Part shown: piece by piece, positions 34,618 to 42,114 of the stretch
Layout of the letters: each line of letters opens with the position of its first letter
How positions within the stretch are numbered: the stretch's first letter is position 1
NCBI RefSeq assembly: GCF_009617585.1
Contig: NZ_WIXI01000050.1
Location: 514,095 to 578,094 of the forward strand
Source: Endobacterium cereale
GTDB lineage: Bacteria > Pseudomonadota > Alphaproteobacteria > Rhizobiales > Rhizobiaceae
Direction of reading: 5' to 3'
Length of the DNA: 64,000 nucleotides
Notes under the pieces: generated by a model
The model's database searches: none
Seen by the model: only the letters and a program-made list of their open reading frames with translations
Told to the model about the DNA's origin: nothing
Translations under genes and position numbers: made by a program

Positions 34618-35679
34618 ATGACCACGACGCCATTTCCCGAAACCCGCGAAGCGCTCAGCCTGTCGCTGCAAGACGCAGGTTTCGACATGCCGGTTGTCGA
34701 GCATCTGACGGCGCAGGCTCGTCCGGCCATACTGCTTGTCACTTCTGGCTTCGGGGAAACGGAACCGCCGCTTGGCACATCAAGGCTCGGTGGACGGCCT
34801 GACCTGCCGCCGGACATGGCATGGCCCACGCGCCCGCCCTATCCGGACGCCGAAGCTCGCGCCGGATATCATCGCCGCGAGGCGGAGCGACTGCTGGCCG
34901 ATTCCGGAAAACCGCGGTCATGGATGACGCCGGAACAGGGAGAGCGTTTTTCAAAGGAGCACCGGGACAAGGCGGACGCCATCGAGAGCGAGTTTCCACT
35001 CGCCTTTTTCGGCCAGTTCGATCTCGCCGACCTGTCGCAGCAACCGGGTTTCGATCTCGCCTTCCCCGATGAAGGCCGGCTTCTGGTCTTTTACGATTTC
35101 TGGGAACAGCCCGAGGATTTCACGCCGGCCGCCTCGGTCGGCTGGAAGGTCGTGTGGGATAAGACACCGGCATCAGACCTCGTCCGGGCGCCCTTCCCCG
35201 CAGCCCTCACGGCAATCTCGGATGACGACTGGTCTTCCATATTCAAGCCCGCCCACATCACCGGCAAAACGGTCCTCACACCCATTCCGCCAAACGACAA
35301 GGGCTGGAATGCATTTCCGCTCGATGACGACGAGGCGCTGGAAGATTACCACGAATGGCTGTCGCAGTTCGGCACGCCGGATATGCAAGGCCGTGCCAAC
35401 CACCAGTTCGGTGGCTTCCCGCAAACTCTGCAGAACGGCCTGCAGGCGAGAAGCCAACTCGCCGCCAATGGCATCGATTGCGGCAGCGGCGACGCATGGC
35501 GCACACCCGAGGCGCAGGCGCTCCTCGCATCCGCAAACGACTGGCGGCTTGTGCTGCAGATCGGTGTCGATGCCCATACCGGAATGAAGCCGCCCGGCGC
35601 CTATTACGTGCTAATGCGCGATCAGGATATTGCGGCTCGAAATTTCGATCGCGCCCGCGTCACCTATCAATGTGATTGA
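34618..35679 (+). CDS. Cytosolic DUF1963 (YwqG-like) protein
   Basis: This 353-residue protein is a paralogue of the secreted DUF1963 gene at 31564 but has no signal peptide. It keeps SRLGGRPDLPPDMAWP, PLAFFGQFDLADLSQ, GRLLVFYDFWEQPEDF, NHQFGGFPQTLQNGLQ and the C-terminal GAYYVLMRDQDIAARNFDRA. The domain is immunity-like in Bacillus YwqG. Co-directional with the upstream secreted protein. Confidence 0.82.
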   Translation: MTTTPFPETREALSLSLQDAGFDMPVVEHLTAQARPAILLVTSGFGETEPPLGTSRLGGRPDLPPDMAWPTRPPYPDAEARAGYHRREAERLLADSGKPRSWMTPEQGERFSKEHRDKADAIESEFPLAFFGQFDLADLSQQPGFDLAFPDEGRLLVFYDFWEQPEDFTPAASVGWKVVWDKTPASDLVRAPFPAALTAISDDDWSSIFKPAHITGKTVLTPIPPNDKGWNAFPLDDDEALEDYHEWLSQFGTPDMQGRANHQFGGFPQTLQNGLQARSQLAANGIDCGSGDAWRTPEAQALLASANDWRLVLQIGVDAHTGMKPPGAYYVLMRDQDIAARNFDRARVTYQCD

Positions 35680-35765
35680 GCGCTATTGCCGCCAGGCCGC
35701 TTTTCCGACCTGCCGCGATCCTGTAGCCTGCCGATGGGCGCCCCATGCGATACGGGAGAATGGCC

Positions 35766-36098
35766 GTGGCGACATCGATGATTCTGAGAAAATGGACCGC
35801 CAGCATCCGCACTTTAGATGTGGAGGCTTACACTCGTTACGTGGAAACGACCGGTGCCGGCGACTACCGGACGACCGCCGGCTATCTCGGCCATCAGATC
35901 GTGGTACGCACGATCGGTGACGGCACGAGCGAGTTTTCGACACTCAGCTGGTGGAGCAGCATGGAAGACATCAAGGCGTTTGCCGGTGAAAACCCGGAAA
36001 TCGCCCGATATTACCCAGAGGACGACAAATATCTGCTGACCCGCCCGGAAACGGTGGAGCATTACCATGTCGTGTCCGGCGCGCATCCTCCCGGTTGA
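35766..36098 (+). CDS. Antibiotic biosynthesis monooxygenase-like small protein
   Basis: About 110 residues with the ferredoxin-like dimeric alpha/beta barrel pattern: ILRKWTASIRTLDVEAYTRYVETTG, then LGHQIVVRTIGDGTSEFSTLSWWSSMEDIKAFAGE and a C-terminal strand with VEHYHVV. Proteins of this type range from heme-degrading to non-catalytic. The start is ambiguous: GTG at 35766 has GGGAGA seven bases upstream; ATGs at 35745, 35760 and 35778 are alternatives. Confidence 0.65.
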   Translation: MATSMILRKWTASIRTLDVEAYTRYVETTGAGDYRTTAGYLGHQIVVRTIGDGTSEFSTLSWWSSMEDIKAFAGENPEIARYYPEDDKYLLTRPETVEHYHVVSGAHPPG

Positions 36099-36178
36099 CG
36101 ACAACCGTTTTGTGCGTCTTACCGCCAATGCCCTGCCCGCTCTAGGCCGGCAGGGCCGAGCGGACAGGATTTGTCAAA

Positions 36179-36198
36179 TGCCATCAGTCCTGATGGCA
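36179..36198 (-). terminator. Small inverted repeat, possible terminator of the SDR gene
   Basis: TGCCATCA and TGATGGCA form an 8-bp perfect stem with a 4-base loop. Read on the minus strand it is followed by TTTG, 17 bases beyond the SDR stop. The T-run is short. Confidence 0.4.
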
Positions 36199-36214
36199 GT
36201 CAGGCTGGGGACGA

Positions 36215-36946
36215 TCAAACCTGGCGCATGCCGCCATCAACACACAATTCGGCGCCGGTGATGTAGCTCGCCTCATCGCTCAACAGGAAAAGTGCGGCCG
36301 AGGCCACTTCCGACGGCAAGCCCATACGCCCCATCGGTATCGGCGCGATCAAGGCCGCGCGCGCCTCTTCCGGCACGGCCGCCATCATCTCCGTATCGGT
36401 CGGGCCTGGCGCCACGACATTGACGCGGATACCCTTCGGCGTCAGTTCCGCCGTCCACGTGCGGGCGTAAGAGCGCAGGGCGGCCTTCGTTGCGGCATAG
36501 GTGCCATACGAGGCAAAACCGCCCTGATCGGCAATCGATCCCATCAGCACCACCGAAGCCCCGTTGCCCATGGCGGCGAGTGCCGCCTGCAGGCCGAAAA
36601 CGGCACTCTGCACGTTGACCGCAAAATGACGCTCGACATGGTCCAGCGTCTCTTCCGTCAACCGAGCCGGTTCGGACATGCCGGCATTCAGCACCAGCGC
36701 GTCGATGCGGCCATGCGCCTGCTGTACTTCTTTGACCACCCGCACCATGTCTTGTGGAACACTCGCATCCGCCACGAGCCCAGTCGCGCCCGGACCGATC
36801 GACGACGCGGCACTTTCGACCTCGGCCTCACGTCTTCCGGTGAGAAAAACGGTCGCACCTTCGGCCACAAGGCGCTGTGAAATTGCAAGACCAATCCCTT
36901 TTGCGCCGCCCACGACCAGTGCGACCTTACCTGCCATTCGAGCCAT
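36215..36946 (-). CDS. Short-chain dehydrogenase/reductase
   Basis: This 243-residue SDR oxidoreductase has the cofactor motif GGAKGIGLA (TGxxxGxG type, residues 13-21), LVLNAGMS (NAG), the catalytic Ser (LMGSIADQGG) and the Tyr-x-x-x-Lys pair (YGTYAATKAAL). The PGPTDTEMM segment is the usual post-active-site loop, and ITGAELCVDGGMRQV ends the protein. The ATG at 36946 has AAGGA upstream. It is divergent from an HxlR regulator (82-base gap with AT-rich repeats), which very likely controls it. Confidence 0.9.
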   Translation of the reverse strand: MARMAGKVALVVGGAKGIGLAISQRLVAEGATVFLTGRREAEVESAASSIGPGATGLVADASVPQDMVRVVKEVQQAHGRIDALVLNAGMSEPARLTEETLDHVERHFAVNVQSAVFGLQAALAAMGNGASVVLMGSIADQGGFASYGTYAATKAALRSYARTWTAELTPKGIRVNVVAPGPTDTEMMAAVPEEARAALIAPIPMGRMGLPSEVASAALFLLSDEASYITGAELCVDGGMRQV

Positions 36947-37027
36947 CGTAACATCCTTAAATTGACGATGGCGCATAGATATATATCGTGTATCTGATAT
37001 CAATTACGCACTTTGAGTAGCCTAGAT

Positions 37028-37417
37028 ATGAACAATGATACCGACCTCGAGACCCTTTCACATAGCGCGCTTGAAAACATGGCGATGGTGCGCCCCGTTC
37101 TCGACAAGATCGCCGACAAGTGGACGATCCTGATCCTGACGGTGATTTGTCCTAAACCGTCGCGTTTCAACGAGATCAAACGGCGCCTGAACGGCATCAC
37201 GCACAAGGCGCTGGCCGATGCCCTGAAGCGCCTTGAACGCAATGGCCTGGTGACGCGGACGGTTCTGCCGACGAGCCCGATCGGCGTGGAATATGCCATC
37301 ACGCCATTGGGCCACTCGTTGCGCCAGCCCTTCGAGGCGCTTTGTGCCTGGGCGCTCACCCATGGCAGCGATATCCATGACGCCGCGGCGCAATACGATC
37401 GTGGCAGGGCGGGATGA
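37028..37417 (+). CDS. HxlR-family transcriptional regulator
   Basis: This 129-residue winged-helix protein has the HxlR pattern: LDKIADKWTILILTVIC, PSRFNEIKRRLNGITHKALADALKRLERNGLVTRTV (in pieces) and GVEYAITPLGHSL. HxlR proteins respond to aldehydes, quinones or redox signals and often control a divergent oxidoreductase, as here. The ATG at 37028 is preferred to a TTG five codons upstream. Confidence 0.88.
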   Translation: MNNDTDLETLSHSALENMAMVRPVLDKIADKWTILILTVICPKPSRFNEIKRRLNGITHKALADALKRLERNGLVTRTVLPTSPIGVEYAITPLGHSLRQPFEALCAWALTHGSDIHDAAAQYDRGRAG

Positions 37418-37532
37418 GATCTGGTTCATCATACTGTCCCTGTTCGGCCTTGCGCCGGCACCGACAATGACCGACGCCTCGGTCCTGAATTAAACTGCGG
37501 ATACCTGCCTCTCCCAAAGGAACATTCATCCA

Positions 37533-38651
37533 ATGCCCAATGCCAAGACAAAAACACTGCCGAAGGATTTCGAGGCTATTTTGGCAAGCGGGGATGCAGA
37601 AGCGATCCGGTCGGTTTTCGACGCCTGCGACGTGAATGCGCGCGGCGGCGTGTTCAAACAGACGGCGCTGGCCTTCAACGAACTTCCCGATGAGATCGCG
37701 CATTGGCTGATTGCCAACGGCGCCGATCTTCAGGCACCCGATAGTTATGGAGAAACACCACTGCACAGCCGCGCCGGGCACTGGCAGGGCAGGATCACCG
37801 GTCTCATCGAACTGGGCGCTGATGTCCATGCCGTCGATACGCGAGGCAATACCCCGCTGCACAATGCCGCCAACGTCGGCAATGCCGAGACGGTGAAAAT
37901 CCTGCTTGCGAATGGCGCGCGCAAAGAGGCTGCCAACAATCAGGGCCTTTCCCCGTTGGAACATGCTCTTCAACGCTGCACCAATCCGGGTATCCCGCAG
38001 CTCGTTGAGGTCGCGGACCTGATCTTGAACACACGCCCGCAACAAAAGGCCAGCGCCAAAAGCTTTGCCGCTCGCCTTTTCGGTCGCGCACCGAAGGAAA
38101 CGGATCCTGTATCGGCCAGAATGCGGGAGTTCGTGCAAAAGATCGGCGCCAATTTCGAGTTTCACCGTGCCGGCTTCAACCCTGAAAGCCGGGATGCCAC
38201 CAGCGCAGCACTTGATCGCCTTTATGTGCTGTTCAATGTGCCGCCCGTGCCGCGCCGCAGTTTGCATGACGGGGTATCGCCCATCATCGCCAGCGCGAGC
38301 ACCTGGCCTGACCGCCACGAGGAATTGTGGGAACTGCTTGTGCCTTCCAGCGGCCATGCCGCAACTGTGCAGGGCGAGGTCATTCGTATTTCCGGGCGCA
38401 TTTCACGAGAGCTGGACGGCAATGGCGGCATCAACTGGGATGCGGATTTCAAGTTGATGGCGGACGCCCTCCTCGACCACCTCGGCTCGGGCAAGGCGCT
38501 GCCGTCGCCGGATCTGCAGGAAGCGGCAGGGATCGTCAGTGACGTGAAGCGGAAACGGGGCGATACGGACCGGCTGGCGGAATTGGCGGTACAATGGGTC
38601 GCGCTCAATCCGAAACCACTTCCGCTGCCATTACCGGCATACAGTCGCTAG
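37533..38651 (+). CDS. Ankyrin-repeat protein
   Basis: This 372-residue soluble protein has about three to four ankyrin repeats in residues 15-170 (DSYGETPLHSRAG, DTRGNTPLHNAANVGNAETVKILLANGA, NNQGLSPLEHAL). The C-terminal 180 residues are a separate domain with no family recognised (PPVPRRSLHDGVSPI; WPDRHEELWELLVP; VIRISGRISRELDGNGGINWDADFKLMADALLDHL in pieces). Ankyrin proteins of this size serve as immunity proteins in polymorphic-toxin loci and more generally as protein-binding modules. AAAGGAA precedes the ATG. A small gene follows 49 bases later. Confidence 0.8.
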   Translation: MPNAKTKTLPKDFEAILASGDAEAIRSVFDACDVNARGGVFKQTALAFNELPDEIAHWLIANGADLQAPDSYGETPLHSRAGHWQGRITGLIELGADVHAVDTRGNTPLHNAANVGNAETVKILLANGARKEAANNQGLSPLEHALQRCTNPGIPQLVEVADLILNTRPQQKASAKSFAARLFGRAPKETDPVSARMREFVQKIGANFEFHRAGFNPESRDATSAALDRLYVLFNVPPVPRRSLHDGVSPIIASASTWPDRHEELWELLVPSSGHAATVQGEVIRISGRISRELDGNGGINWDADFKLMADALLDHLGSGKALPSPDLQEAAGIVSDVKRKRGDTDRLAELAVQWVALNPKPLPLPLPAYSR

Positions 38652-38700
38652 GGCCGTTTCCATTGACCATTAAACGGATCTAGCCGCGTCGGGAACCAAT

Positions 38701-38964
38701 ATGCAAATCGAAGACCTGCCAGATGCCGACGATCGCACGGCCGTTGCCGAGTTCTCCTTGTCTTTCAATGGATACAAACATTTCGGCTCATTTCAGGCAG
38801 CGGCAGACGCAGCCAATGCGCAACGTCGTGACACGCTGGAAGACCTCAGGAACGAACTGTTCATGGCTTCGCGTGGCTCGAACCATCGCGGAGATAATGA
38901 GTTCCTCGATGTCTACCGCGAGCTTTTGCCGTTTTTCGAACGCCTGCTGACATCGCCCCGATGA
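38701..38964 (+). CDS. Small hypothetical protein
   Basis: This 87-residue acidic protein (QIEDLPDADDRTAVAEFSLSFNGY) has a central helix RRDTLEDLRNELFMASRG and a final helix VYRELLPFFERLL. No family recognised. The fold and size resemble small antitoxin or immunity partners, but this is inference. Codon use looks like its neighbours. It follows the ankyrin gene on the same strand. Confidence 0.6.
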   Translation: MQIEDLPDADDRTAVAEFSLSFNGYKHFGSFQAAADAANAQRRDTLEDLRNELFMASRGSNHRGDNEFLDVYRELLPFFERLLTSPR

Positions 38965-39232
38965 CGGTGCCTAAGCCTGCAAGGTCAAATCCGCACAGGC
39001 GCGGCGGCACTGCTCTCGGTCTGGCGTGTAACTAGCCTGCATGTCCTTCCATTACCAATAGTCACCCGGGCCTGCTTAGGATTTTTCGGACCGAGGGAAA
39101 GGATAAGCGCCCGGCGTGAATGCCCAGTCCGGCCACGCTGGGGGAAACCCCTCCTCCACTCGCGGTCCGTGATCGCACCGTTCCGATAATCCTCAACGAG
39201 ATCAGATGCCCGGCTTCTGGCATCTCTATCGA

Positions 39233-39556
39233 TCATATCGGCAACTTCGGCGGCAGGCGTTTTCTGGCACTCTCGATCATCCACTCGACGACGCCCAGCG
39301 GGATGCCTTGGACCAGGCCGTCAAAAGTCATGCGCCCATCCTGATCATGGTAGTTGACGCTGGCGATCATCGTGTCGTGCGTATCCCACAATTCGAGGCA
39401 CATCATGTCGTCGACGACATTGCTGAAGAGCATGACCCGATAGGTCTGCCCCTCGATTTCCACCATGTCTTCCACGGGTGCTCCATGTGTGCGGATATTT
39501 GCTTCGCCCTGATCCAGCCCGAGCCGCGCGGTTTCACGCGCTCGTCCAATCCGCAT
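39233..39556 (-). CDS. Hypothetical protein downstream of the YezG-like gene
   Basis: This protein of 107-118 residues has mixed strands (DMVEIEGQTYRVMLFSNVVDDMMCLELWD; HDTMIASVNYHDQDGRMTFDG) and a C-terminal helix (LGVVEWMIESARKRLP). No family recognised. It overlaps the stop region of the upstream gene by about 20-55 bases depending on start (ATG 39556 or an earlier codon at 39589), so the two are probably co-translated. Confidence 0.6.
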   Translation of the reverse strand: MRIGRARETARLGLDQGEANIRTHGAPVEDMVEIEGQTYRVMLFSNVVDDMMCLELWDTHDTMIASVNYHDQDGRMTFDGLVQGIPLGVVEWMIESARKRLPPKLPI

Positions 39557-40550
39557 GATCTTCTGCAAGCCCGCGGTTCCACCAGTCATGCGGGTCAGCG
39601 TATATCGTCGTTTCCGGCCAGCGCGGATCGATTTCCGTATCCTGTCGCCATGTCAGATGCACTCTGGCAATGCGCCCGTCATCAAGCAGAAAAAGCGCGG
39701 TATCACGATCGTAACGACGGCCGATCAGTCGGGCATTCAGGCCGCAAAGCACGTGTCCCGGCCCGACTTCCTTGCGCAATTCGTGCTCGAAGCCTGCGCG
39801 GAAGCTTTCGCTTCCGGCGTTATCCTCCACGGCCTCCCATGGCGTGAGCCATCGCATCTCCACACCCCAATGCCGCGTGGCCGCCAGCAGCAGCACCGTC
39901 CCGCCCGCGATCGCCACGCAGCTCACCGCGTCGGCGATCTCCCGCAATGGTCCATGTCCGATCAGGGCGTCCTCGGTGATTTGCTGGCCAAAGCCGGGAT
40001 CGGCGTAAGCGGAATAGACGTCGTCTGTCTGGCTGATGGCATTGAAGGAGGTCGCGACGATGCCCGTGCCGCATCCGCTGCAGCGCAAGAGATAGGAACC
40101 GTGTTGCACCACCGCCTGCCGTTCTTCCGATCCGCAGGTCGTGCATATCTCGATACCGGGCCCCTGCATGTCGGGTCGCGGATAGGTACGAAATTCAGCC
40201 GCCCACTTATCCTGCGACGGCTTTATCTTGAAGGGCGGCAGCCGGTCGTAAATGAAATCAAACCTGAAATTGCGGTCCGGCATCAGGGTCACCGTCGCCG
40301 AATACCAGGCATGCTTTTCTGCATGCGCCTTGGCCATGGCGGTGCGCAACTCCTTCAGGGCATCGGTGGCATCGTCCTCGACGACGAAGGACTTGTTTTC
40401 ACCGGCATCCAGCCGACACATTCCGGCCTCTTCGGAAAAGCGTGTGATGGCGTTAAAACGATAGGTCGCGGCAATCCAGCCGGTATCCGGCAGCGCCGCT
40501 TCAACGCAGGCGACGATCTTCTGGTAAAGGGCTTCGATTTCAGACGGCAT
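39534..40550 (-). CDS. YezG/DUF600-like protein with zinc ribbon
   Basis: This 338-residue protein has an N-terminal YezG/DUF600-type domain (about residues 1-125; IEALYQKIVACVEAALP, WYSATVTLMPDRNFRFDFIYD), known as an immunity fold in polymorphic-toxin systems. A short zinc-ribbon-like segment (CTTCGSEER ... LLRCSGCG, two CxxC) follows. The C-terminal 150 residues (about 195-338) are an unknown domain ending TTIYADPHDWWNRG. ATG 40550 fits the usual YezG start; GTG 40565 is an alternative. It is the first gene of a two-gene unit with 39233-39556. Confidence 0.7.
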   Translation of the reverse strand: MPSEIEALYQKIVACVEAALPDTGWIAATYRFNAITRFSEEAGMCRLDAGENKSFVVEDDATDALKELRTAMAKAHAEKHAWYSATVTLMPDRNFRFDFIYDRLPPFKIKPSQDKWAAEFRTYPRPDMQGPGIEICTTCGSEERQAVVQHGSYLLRCSGCGTGIVATSFNAISQTDDVYSAYADPGFGQQITEDALIGHGPLREIADAVSCVAIAGGTVLLLAATRHWGVEMRWLTPWEAVEDNAGSESFRAGFEHELRKEVGPGHVLCGLNARLIGRRYDRDTALFLLDDGRIARVHLTWRQDTEIDPRWPETTIYADPHDWWNRGLAEDHADWTSA

Positions 40551-40618
40551 TCCGGTCCAATCCACATCTCATGCAACAGATGCGCGCACGCCGCTCTTGC
40601 GCCTCTCTCGGGCACAGT

Positions 40619-40656
40619 CACGGCACGGCGCGTCCCGCACGGCACGGCGCGTCCCG
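40619..40656. repeat. Tandem direct repeat, two 19-bp units
   Basis: CACGGCACGGCGCGTCCCG occurs twice in perfect tandem (40619-40637 and 40638-40656), in the gap upstream of the YezG-like gene. Confidence 0.8.
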
Positions 40657-40770
40657 GACATAGCGCCTGCTCCCCGGCCGGCAAGTTGGTACAATTACCC
40701 CGCTCATCCACAGCCACATCGCCCACCTGCTTGCCTTTAATCGGCAATTGCCGCTATGACAGGCTGCAAG

Positions 40771-40793
40771 AAGGCCGGAAAACCGGCCTTTTG
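40771..40793 (+). terminator. Short hairpin with T-run upstream of gpt
   Basis: AAGGCCGG and CCGGCCTT enclose an AAAA loop, followed by TTTT. It lies 65 bases upstream of the gpt start. With no plus-strand gene before it, it could end a small transcript or act as an attenuator in the gpt leader. Confidence 0.6.
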
Positions 40794-40857
40794 GCGTTTC
40801 CGCTCTCACCGGCGCGGCCGCCCGTTTCCTTCACACATTGCTTGCGGAGCCCGTCGG

Positions 40858-41355
40858 ATGTCTCTTCCCGATAAAGCCTTTCCCGTTTCCTGGGACCAGT
40901 TCCACCGTGATACCCGTGCCCTGTCCTGGCGCCTGTCCGGCCTTGGCCAAACCTTCAAGGCCATCGTCTGCATCACCCGTGGCGGTCTGGTACCGGCGGC
41001 GATCATCTCACGCGAACTTAATATCCGCATGATCGACACCGTCTGCATCGCCACCCGCCATGATTACGTCAATCAGGGCGATACCGTTCTGCTGAAGGGC
41101 ATTTCGCCCGAACTGATGGAGAATGGCGGCGAAGGCGTGCTGGTCGTCGACGACCTCACCGATACCGGCAAGACGGCGCTGGAAGTGCGCGCCATGATGC
41201 CGAAGGCGCATTTCGCCTGCGTCTATGCAAAACCGTCAGGCGTGCCGACCATCGATACCTTCGTGACCGAAGTCTCTCAGGATACCTGGATCTATTTCCC
41301 CTGGGACATGGGCTTCACCTATCAGGAGCCGATCGCCAAGGGTCACCGCGGCTAA
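40858..41355 (+). CDS. gpt: Xanthine phosphoribosyltransferase
   Basis: Gpt attaches phosphoribose to xanthine and guanine in purine salvage at the inner membrane surface. This 165-residue protein has the family's SWDQFHRDTRALSWRL N-terminus, CITRGGLVPAAIISREL, and the PRPP-binding VLVVDDLTDTGKTAL loop. The end IYFPWDMGF is typical of Gpt rather than Hpt. The ATG at 40858 follows TTGCGGAGC. A single gene upstream of nrdJ. Confidence 0.92.
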   Translation: MSLPDKAFPVSWDQFHRDTRALSWRLSGLGQTFKAIVCITRGGLVPAAIISRELNIRMIDTVCIATRHDYVNQGDTVLLKGISPELMENGGEGVLVVDDLTDTGKTALEVRAMMPKAHFACVYAKPSGVPTIDTFVTEVSQDTWIYFPWDMGFTYQEPIAKGHRG

Positions 41356-42114
41356 ACTTCACGTTTCGGCGACAACTGATTCGCCCGTGAAAATGCTGGC
41401 CAGCCCTTTCCATGCAGGGCTGGTCTTCCAAATGCGCAAGGCGTCTCATTTCGGCACGAAAAACAGAGCCTTCACGCCTTCTCACCGCCGCTCCTTCCAT
41501 ATTTAGGGGGGCTGCGATGCCTAAGCCACAGGCGCAAGCGCTCTGACGCCGGCGCGACACAATCCACCGGAAAATGTGGCAATTTATCGTCGCTTTTGTG
41601 GTGCACGGCCGTTCATTTTCCGGCTCATCAGTCCACAAGCCCGTAAAACTTTCTCGCAAGCCTCTGAGATTCAAAGGCTATTTTTTCTCCCCGTTTTCCA
41701 CAGCCCCCAACCACAATATCTTGTGGTTAAAAAAGTGTGGCAGACCAGCCCTTGACCCAAAGCCTGCGACTCGGCATGAATGATCCCATGTTGCGGCGGC
41801 GACTGGACCGGAAATAACGAGGCCGGCCCTTCTTCGATTTGTAGATTTCCTGAATGGTTCGGGCCGGTCATGATGATCGCTCGGCAACGGGTTTTCGTGC
41901 GCGTTCGAATGTCTGCCAATGCGGTGTTCAAGGCTGGTAAAATAATCTGTTAATGCTATATTTAGTGTTTGCAGCCAGCATCGGACACAAGATACAGGTA
42001 GGCAATCACTGCTGATTCACCTGGATCATCGAATCCGACCGGCTGCCCATGATGGCGAGCGGCCGGCGCTGAAGATTTGCGCCCAGAGCGGCGCCACGAA
42101 CTAAGGACGAGACC
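41356..42114. other. Long non-coding region upstream of nrdJ
   Basis: This 759-base gap holds no convincing gene. It contains a hairpin at 41400-41423 (CCAGCCCT/AGGGCTGG) that may end gpt, and an NrdR-box-like palindrome at 41709-41728. A cobalamin riboswitch was looked for and not seen. A TATATT at 41955-41960 could be a -10 element. The remaining leader of about 350 bases before the nrdJ ATG is unexplained. Confidence 0.5.
41709..41728. promoter_or_regulatory. NrdR-box-like palindrome upstream of nrdJ
   Basis: AACCACAA and TTGTGGTT enclose TATC. This fits the NrdR box consensus (ACACWATATWTTGTGT type) known to regulate ribonucleotide reductase genes. Only one clear box was seen; NrdR usually binds a pair about three turns apart. 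Confidence 0.6.

Noticed and set aside
41356..42114. Cobalamin riboswitch upstream of nrdJ
   Set aside because: The B12-box core was not seen on either strand.
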